A stretch of DNA of 62,556 nt from an uncultured Planctomycetaceae bacterium (lineage in GTDB: Bacteria; Planctomycetota; Planctomycetia; Pirellulales; UBA1268): the NCBI GenBank assembly GCA_903885565.1, contig CAISJI010000185.1:1-62556 (forward strand), given 5' to 3'. The translations under genes were made by a program, and so were the position numbers. This document shows positions 52,208 to 60,300 of the stretch, in pieces. The notes below the pieces were generated by a model. That model made no database searches, was not told the origin of the DNA, and was given only the letters and a program-made list of their open reading frames with translations. Within the stretch, counting starts at the first letter, position 1, and every line of letters starts with the position of its first letter.

Positions 52208-52936
52208 TTAAGGTTGCCGGAGGGCGAGCAGTTGCCGCAGCCTGAACGTCGCGGCCCTGCCGATGGCGAGCGTGGCGGAGGAGGCGACAAAATGGAGCAA
52301 TGCCCCGTTGCCATCCCCTTTGCCGATTTCCCGGAGCGTGCCGAGATTGACCAGGAGCGAGCGACCGATGCGGGCGAATTGCTCCGCCGGGAGTTCTTTG
52401 TCGAAGTCGCCCAGCAGGCGTTTCACGAGGAGTGGTTTGCCACCGGCCCAATAAATAACGGAATAGTTCTGCTGGGCCTGAATCCACAGCACCTGATCAC
52501 TGGAGAGACGGGTCAGGCCCGAACGGGCGTTGATCGTGAGCATGCCAAGCTCGACAGGCGGGGGCGAAACCGGCGCTGGCTTTTCGCGAGAAAGGCATAG
52601 TCGCTCGATGGTCCGGCTGAGCCGGGCGGCGGTCACTGGCTTGAGGATGTAGTCGAAGGCGCCCGCTTCAAAGGCTTCGAGGGCCCGATCGTTGTGGGCC
52701 GTGACGAGGACGATCCGGATATCGGCATGCACGGAGGCGAAGAGAGCCATGCCGCAAGCTTGCGGCATCGAGATATCCAGAAACACGACTTCGGGATGGA
52801 GCGTGTCCAGAAGCGTCACGGCTGCCGCGACACTCGTCGCAGTTCCCACCACCTCGATCTCCGGCTGCGATGACAGCAAGTCGCCGAGCCAGTGGATGGC
52901 TGATATCTCGTCGTCGACCAGGATCGCCCGCATCAT
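52208..52936 (-). CDS. LytTR-family response regulator
   Basis: A 242-residue regulator starting MMRAILVDDE. The receiver has paired Asp (8, 9), the phosphoacceptor in EVVFLDISMPQACG (about residue 54), and DYILKPV with the conserved Lys. The C-terminal LytTR DNA-binding domain (about residue 135-240) has LWIQAQQNYSVIYWAGGKPL, LLVKRLLGDFDKELPAEQFA and RIGRSLLVNLGTLREI, as in LytR/AgrA proteins. The start overlaps the LytS-type kinase stop (ATGATGA), so the pair is coupled. LytTR proteins bind two direct repeats about 21 bp apart; such a pair is at 54199-54231 in the divergent region. Confidence 0.92.
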   Translation of the reverse strand: MMRAILVDDEISAIHWLGDLLSSQPEIEVVGTATSVAAAVTLLDTLHPEVVFLDISMPQACGMALFASVHADIRIVLVTAHNDRALEAFEAGAFDYILKPVTAARLSRTIERLCLSREKPAPVSPPPVELGMLTINARSGLTRLSSDQVLWIQAQQNYSVIYWAGGKPLLVKRLLGDFDKELPAEQFARIGRSLLVNLGTLREIGKGDGNGALLHFVASSATLAIGRAATFRLRQLLALRQP

Positions 52937-54132
52937 CGCTGGTTCTCCAGGGCAGCGGTGCGGCGAGTCTTCACGACGGCAGGCGGAAGATCCAGCGGCA
53001 GTCTCACGCGGGCCCGCACGCCGTCGCCGGACGGCCCGCATTCAAGCGCGGCATCCTGGAAGCCGAGCAGTTCCATGCGATTGCGCAGGTTCGCCAGCCC
53101 CGTGCCCTGCCGTCCGACCTTTGTGGGCTCGATCCATGTGCCGCTGTTGTCGACTGTGATGACAAGCTCGCCACCCTCCGTTCTGCAGTCGACAACGATC
53201 CGCAAGGGGGTGGGGCTTGTCATGGCACCGTGCTTGAGGGCGTTGTCGAGGAGTGGCTCAATGACCGCGGAGGGCACCAGCACATCCCGCGCCTCCGGGG
53301 TGCAATCGATCCGGCAGTCGAGCGTCTTGCCAAACCGGGCCCGCTGCACAGTGAGGTAGTGTTGGAGCGCGTCTAACTCCCGGGAAAGTGGTTCGAGCGT
53401 TCCCTGCCGGCTGAGGCAGAAGCGGAGGTGTTCGGAGAGGCCGATCGTGACGCTCGCCACAGCCTCGGGATCGTGCCGGCAGGCGAGCACCGCTGTCAGG
53501 GCATTGAAGAGAAAATGGGGGTGGACCTGTTCTTCCAGTCGCGTCATTTCGCTCATTCGCAGCGAGGCCTCCGCCTTGGCAGCACGGAGTTCCAGCGACT
53601 TCGCCCGCTGCCACTGCAAGCCGCCCCAGAACAGCAGCGTTCCCACGCTGAGCACCACCACGCGATAGCCGATCCCGTAGGGATGGGCCGGGGTGAACGC
53701 TCTTGCATCGGCACCCAGGCCCCAGTCAAGAAACGTCATCCCGGCGAGGAACAGAGCCCATTCGAGGGTTGCGGCCACGACGATGGCGAACAAGGCGCGG
53801 AAGACCGAGCCACGCTCCCCCACGAGCCCAAAGCGACTATGCAAAAAGTACAGCAGGGCGATGGCCGGGAGCAGTGACACCGTCCGCGCCACGACGGTCG
53901 TGATGACGCCGGTGGGCTCAAGCGACTGATGGGCCAGCGGAAAGGCCTCAACGGCCTGGAACAGCGCGATGCCGATGATCAGCGCGTGCAGCAGCGAAAC
54001 TGCAATGACAAACAGCGCGGTGAGGAGCCAGAAAGGATCCGCTTCTTCATCCCCTGTTCGTGCTCGCAGTGCCGGCGGCGACGGGCTCACCTGCGCGGGA
54101 GGGCTGCGGAAGAATCGGCGTAACAGGTCCAT
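52933..54132 (-). CDS. LytS-type sensor histidine kinase
   Basis: A 399-residue membrane kinase. Four or five hydrophobic segments (LLTALFVIAVSLLHALIIGI, VARTVSLLPAIALLYFL, FRALFAIVVAATLEWALFLA, YRVVVLSVGTLLFWGGLQW) form the sensor. MTRLEEQVHPHFLFNALTAV (about residue 200) is the His-kinase dimer motif of the LytS/YehU family, with HPHFLFN and the phosphorylated His. VPSAVIEPLLDNALKHGAMT is the N-box, and GTGLANLRNRMELL the G-box. It starts at ATG 54132 and is divergent from the giant surface-protein gene 213 bases away. The signal sensed is unknown. Confidence 0.92.
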   Translation of the reverse strand: MDLLRRFFRSPPAQVSPSPPALRARTGDEEADPFWLLTALFVIAVSLLHALIIGIALFQAVEAFPLAHQSLEPTGVITTVVARTVSLLPAIALLYFLHSRFGLVGERGSVFRALFAIVVAATLEWALFLAGMTFLDWGLGADARAFTPAHPYGIGYRVVVLSVGTLLFWGGLQWQRAKSLELRAAKAEASLRMSEMTRLEEQVHPHFLFNALTAVLACRHDPEAVASVTIGLSEHLRFCLSRQGTLEPLSRELDALQHYLTVQRARFGKTLDCRIDCTPEARDVLVPSAVIEPLLDNALKHGAMTSPTPLRIVVDCRTEGGELVITVDNSGTWIEPTKVGRQGTGLANLRNRMELLGFQDAALECGPSGDGVRARVRLPLDLPPAVVKTRRTAALENQR

Positions 54133-54198
54133 TCCCCCACTATACCGACCCTCGCCCCGGGTTCAGCGGGGGCGGGGGGGCGTTTGAGCACCGGCCGA

Positions 54199-54231
54199 TG
54201 TCGATTCATCCCCCCGTAGTGTCGATTCATC
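54199..54231. promoter_or_regulatory. Candidate LytTR operator (perfect direct repeat)
   Basis: TGTCGATTCATC occurs twice (54199-54210 and 54220-54231), exactly 21 bases apart from start to start. LytTR regulators bind two direct repeats spaced two helical turns apart. It lies between the LytS/LytTR operon and the giant gene. A TATAAA-like -10 sequence is at 54254-54259, 23 bases downstream, with TTGTCA at 54235-54240. Confidence 0.55.
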
Positions 54232-54345
54232 AATTTGTCAGGAATAAGGCCATTATAAATCACGAACTTCGTGTCTACTCCGGGCGTATCCCGCGTACTT
54301 GGCCGCCCTGCGCGCCGAGTGCCCCGCAATGGCAAGGAATGCAAT

Positions 54346-57300
54346 ATGAAGACGAGTTGGACGCGACGGTGGTGGGAACGGGTCTATGCCACGGTGGTGT
54401 GGCGCCGGTTTCGGGATCGCACGCTGCAGCGGGCCCGCCGCCGTTCGGTGCGCGATTGGGCCAAGCGGGCTGGCCTCGTGCAATTGGAGGCGCTGGAGGC
54501 CCGGGCGATGCTCGCGGCCGATGTCTCCACCGACAAATTCGACTACGCGCCAGGGAGCACTGCGCTGTTTCAGACGTTTGCCGATGGCAACCCCGGCCCC
54601 GATTTCCAGGTCGGCGAGACGGTGCAGTTTCGCGTTGTGCGCACCGATGGCGTTCCCGATGCACCGCCTGGCAATCTTTCCTGGCAGGTGACCGACGGCG
54701 TCAGCGGCTTTGCCCCGCATGTCAACGACAGCGGCGTGCGGATCGCCCCCGATCTCGACTCGGTGGCCGACGGCAAGATCACGACCGACTGGTTCGTGGA
54801 AGGCCAGTATGCCAATGCGGCGCTTGAGGTGCAGGCCACCGGGCTCTCCTCGGGCGCAGCGGCCACGGAGCCGTTTCACGACTCTGCCTACGAGATTCTC
54901 ACCGACACGACGCTCACGTCACTTGCGTCCTACACCTCAGCCGACACGATCACGATTGCCTCCGGCGTCACGCTGACGCTCGACCTCGCCAGCGATCAGA
55001 CGTTTGCCGGCACGATCGCTGGGGCTGGCAATCTGACGAAGACCGGCAGCGGCACGCTCACGCTCTCGGGTGCCAACACGTTTACCGGTCAGACGCAGGT
55101 TGCTGCCGGAGCGCTCCAGTTGGCCAACGACAGCGCCCTGGCGTCATCCACGCTCTACCGCGACGCCAGCGACACTGGCACGATTCAGTTCGCGGCACCG
55201 ACAGTGCAGGCCGCCATCGCCTCCGTCGGGAATGCGAGCTTTGAAGACTGGGACTGGGGTTCTGAATATCTCGGGTATCCCTACTACATCTATGGTGCAA
55301 CGGGCTGGGATCACAGCCCAACCACCGGCGCTCCCTGGAATGCCGGTCTGACGCCAACATGGTCCTACGCCGGAAATTTTGACGCCATCGCCAACTGGTA
55401 CGTGAGCGGAACCAACTACATGCGGCTGGCATCCGACGGCGCGTACGTCGAAGGCTACAACGGCTATGGCGCCGTGGTGCAGGACCTCGGCCAGATGGAA
55501 TACGGCAAGACTTATGCGCTCTCTGCCGATCTGTTTGGCGGCAATGGCAACATTCCGTTCATCGCGGTGGCGACGCTGCAGAGCTCTGCCAGCGGCGGAA
55601 CGATCTTCGCCCAGTCGACGAGCGCCGGCCTCGCGGCGTATGATTTTGCCCCGGCTGGCTCAGTGGTGTCGTACACGGCGACCTCGGCCGACCATGGCCA
55701 GCATCTCTACGTTCAATATTCCACGACGCAGCCGGGCTGGGGCCTCGGCAGGCGCGGCGGTATCGACAACGTGCAGTTGCAGGTCACGGGAACAGCGATC
55801 GCTCCCGTCTTCGCCTTGGGCGGGCTCTCGGGGGGCGGCAGTCTGGACCTTGGCTCGAGCGCCATCGCGATCGGCGGCAACGGCGATTCGACAACCTACT
55901 CCGGCGTGCTCAGTGGCACCGGGTCGGTCACGAAGACCGGCAGCGGCACGCTCACGCTCACTGGCGCAAGCAGCCACACCGGCGGCACAACGATTCTGGC
56001 CGGAACCCTCGCGCTGGGGGCCAGCAATGTGCTGCCCGACACCGGGGCCGTTACCGTCAGCGGCGGCACGCTCGACATGGGTGCCTACACCGACACGGTC
56101 GGTGCAGTCACACTCGCAGGGGGATCGATCAGCGGTTCAGGCGGCGGTGCCCCCGCGTTTAGCAGTTCCACCGTCCAGAGTGTTTCGGCAGAGATCAACC
56201 CCAACCCCAACGACAACGGCATCCCGGGGCTCCAACTGGATGAACTCGCACTGGCCACCGATCTGTCGGGGAGTTTTCTGGCCCTCTCCGGCTCCCAATT
56301 CCGGGCCGTCGTCACCGGTGAAATCTCCTCCGGAGCAGACTACGACTGGGACCTCTGGAAGGTGTCGCTCCAAGCTGGCGATTTTCTCCAGATCGACCTG
56401 CAGGGGGCTTCCGGTGGATTCGGCACACTCCCCGATTCCTACCTGTTTCTGTTTAATGCTTCCGGCGGGCAGGTCGGCGCCGACGACGATTCCGGCGGCG
56501 GAGGCAATTCGCGGCTCTTCTACACTGTGCCCGCGACCGGCGACTATTTTATTGCCGCCGATTCCTACGGCGGTAATATCGGCACCTACACACTGACGGC
56601 CAACGTCACCGGCTCGCGCGTCAGCCCGGTCGGCACGCTGACGGGCAGTTCCTACGATCTCCAGAGCGGCGTGGTGTCGGCCGTTCTGGCCGGATCGGGC
56701 GCGGTTGTGAAGACCGGCAGCGGCACTGTCACGCTCACAAGCGCCAATACATTCACCGGTGGCACGACAATCACAGCCGGCACGCTTCAGCTCAATTCCT
56801 CCGCCGGGAATGCCCTCGTCGGCAACGTGGTGGTGGGGAACGGCTCTGGCCTTGCCGGGCTTGAACTGCTGCAGTCAAACCAATTGCCAGACAGCAGCAC
56901 GCTGACGGTCAGCGCCGGCGGGAACGTGGCGCTCGGCGTTGCCAGTGATTCGATCAGCACCCTCGCCGGCCAAGGCACCGTGACGACGACGTCGGGGCTG
57001 CTGACCGTGACCGGCGCTCTCGGCGGCGGCCTGACCGTCGGGAATCTCGCGCTTGTGACCACGGCCACCTATTCGCTGGCCAGCGACTTGACCGGCAGCG
57101 GATCGGCTAACCCAACCCACGTGGTGGGAACGGTCAATCTGGGCAACAGCCTGCTCAATTTCCAGGCCAGCGGAACAGCCTCGGTTGGTCAGGCAATCAC
57201 GATCCTCGCCAACGATGGCAGCAGCCAGGTGGTGGGCACGTTCCGCGGCCTGGCCGAGGGGGGAGCCTTCCGGGCCAACAATGGCGAGGCGTTTGCAATC

Positions 57301-60300
57301 ACCTACTCCGGCGGCGACGGCAATGATGTTGTCATCACCCGGATCGATCCTGTGGTGGTGGCTCCTCAGATCGAGATCACGCCTGCGGTGCGAACCTACA
57401 CCGGCTATGGGCAGACTCTCCTTGCCAGCGGCACGGTTTTGGGCGGCGGCCTCGATCTGAGCAGCGGGCTTAGCATTACGGCGACGACCCAGTCCGAGGC
57501 TGGTAGCTACGAGGTGACGTGGTCATTCACCAGTTCCGATCCCCGCTATTCCGACGCCTCCGGCACGGTGATCAACACGATCCAGCAGGCCCAGGCCACG
57601 GTTGCCGCCCTCTATGGCGGCATCTACAACGGCCTTGAGCAGCGGGGCTACGGCTACGCCTACGGGCCCGCCGGGCAGTGGCTGGGGATTGTCTACAGCA
57701 ACCAAACCCATACCAATGCCGGCACCTATTTCGATTCCTGGTCGTACACCAGCACCGGCCCAAACTACGCCGATTCCACGGGCTCTGGCTGGGTGACGAT
57801 CGAGCAGGCCGCCCCAACAGTCACGCTCGTTCCCTATGAAAGTGTTTACGACGGCACCAGCCACGAGGCTACCGGAACGGCCGAGGGTGTTGATGGTGAC
57901 ATGACCGCCGGCCTGACGATCACGTCGCAGCACACCAATGCCGGCAGGTACACCGATAGCTGGACGTTTGACAACACGAACTTCCCCAATTATCGCGCTG
58001 CCAGCGGCACGTTCACCAACACCATTGCGAGGGCGGCCGCCACGATTCAAGTCACACCGTACACCGTGGCGTACGACGGCCAGACCCATCAGGCCACCGG
58101 CACGGCGTTCGGCATCAATGGTGAGGTGCTTTCCAGCGGCTTATTCCTCGAAGGCACCTCCCACACCGAAATCGGCACGTACACTGATTCCTGGCGGTTT
58201 GTCAGTCCCGATTCCAACTATGCCGACGTCAATCCGCCGGCCACCATCTGGCTTGACGATGAGTTTCCCATCGGCTCGTATGACTATCCTCACGAGTGGT
58301 CGACCGATGAGACCTTTTCAGGCGCTGCGAGCCTCGACCAAGACGATCCGTACGTTGGCTGGTCTTACGATGACGGGACGATAGACGAATGGGTGGTCTA
58401 TCCTTGGTACAATCCGCAGGGGGTGCAGCCGTTTGTGCTGGCGGCCGACGGTCTGATCACGGCCCACGTCTGGATTGATCCCGACAATCCCGCGCAGGCG
58501 GTCACGTTTGGGCTGTATGACCCTGCCACGTATCAGTGGTCGAGAGCGGTGTGGGGGGACGACAGCATCCTTCCCTATTGGGTTCCTGCCACGAACGTGG
58601 GCGACCTGCCCGAGCCGGGCGAGTGGGCAGAACTGACATTCGATGCCACCGAATTCGGCTACGCCCCCGGCAGTGCCATCTATGGTTTTCAGCTCGGCAC
58701 GTATGGCGGCCGCGCCCTCTGGGACGCTATCGGCACCGGCTTTGGCGCCTCTGATCCCGCCACACAGATCGTCAACACGATCACCCCGCCGGTCACTGGC
58801 AACACCCCGCCGACCGGTTCCAACGCTACCGTCACGCTTGCGGAAGACGGCTCTTATACGTTCCAGGCGGCTGACTTCGGGTTTAGCGATGCGGGCAACA
58901 CCCCTGCCCACGACCTGCTGGCAGTGCAGGTGGTCAGTCTGCCGGCGGTCGGGACACTGCTCTTCGACGGGCAGGCTGTGAGCGCGGGCACCTTCATTCC
59001 CGCCAGCGATCTGGGCAAACTCGTGTACACGCCGGCGGCCGATGCCTTTGGCACTGGCTACGCCTCGCTGGACTTCCGCGTGCAGGACACCGGCGGCATT
59101 GCTCTGGGTGGCTCTGATCTGGCGGTGGCGGCGAACACGCTCACGTTCAATGTGCTGTCGGTCAACGATGCGATGACCGGACCGCTCGTGATTGTCAATC
59201 AGACCAGCGACGTGCGTGGGATTGCTTCCCTGCAGCGGGGTGACAGTCTCTTTGCCAGCAGTCTGGATCTGGCCGACCGAGATGGCATCGGAACGCTGGC
59301 TATCCAGTGGTTGCGCAATGGGGCACCGATCGACGGCGCCACTACCGACACCTACGTGCTTGTGCAGGCCGATGTGGGAGCCGCGATCAGCGTTTCGTTC
59401 AGCCAGACAGACAGCGGCGGCAAACCCGAGCAGATCGCGAGTTCTGCCACAAGCGCCGTGCTGGGCCTCAATCTCGCCATGGTTGGTGAGGTGGTGATCA
59501 CGAATCTGTCGAATAGTTCCGGTGAGACAGCGCTTTTGCAACAGGGGGATCTGCTCTCGGCGAGCGACACGCTTTCCGATGGCAATGGCATCGGAACGGT
59601 CAGCTACCGCTGGCTGCGCAACGGGAATTATTTCGGCGTGACCGCTCCCACCTACGCGCTTGTGCAGGCCGATGTCGGCTGCGTGATCAGCGTAGAAGCG
59701 GTGCAGACGGATGGCGGCGGCACGCTCGAGACGGCCGTAAGCGCGCCGACTGGCGTCGTCGGCAATACCAACGACCCTGTCTCGGGCACAGTCACTATTC
59801 TCAACACCACGAGCCTCTTCCGCGGCACGAGCACGCTGCGCCGCAACGACACACTCTCTGCCGTAGTTGATCTCCTTGATGCCGACGGCGTCGGGGCGGT
59901 GTCGCTGCAGTGGCTCCGCAATGGCACGGCGATCGACGGCGCAACGGGCACCGAATACACAACTCTGGCCGCCGATATCGGCTGTGTGATCAGCGTGCGG
60001 GCCAGCATGACCGACGGCTACGGCACGCCTGAAGAATTGACAAGTGCTCCCACGAGCCTCGTGCGTCATCTCAATCATCCAATGACCGGTGCGGTGGAAC
60101 TGCTCAACAGCAATTCTGCACACGGGATCAGCGCACCGAAGGTGGGGGATCAGCTCTCTCTCCAGAGCACGCTTGCCGATGAGGATGTCCTTGGCGCGCT
60201 CCGCTACCAGTGGCTACGCGATGGCTCACCCGTCGTTGGTGCCACGGCAGCAACCTACACGCTGGTAAGGGCCGACGTGGGAGCCTCCATCTCAGTGCGG

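Noticed and set aside
58318-60123. A 601-codon minus-strand frame opposite the giant gene
   Set aside because: Its length comes from the antisense of the repeated Ig-like units; the plus strand shows the conserved domains.
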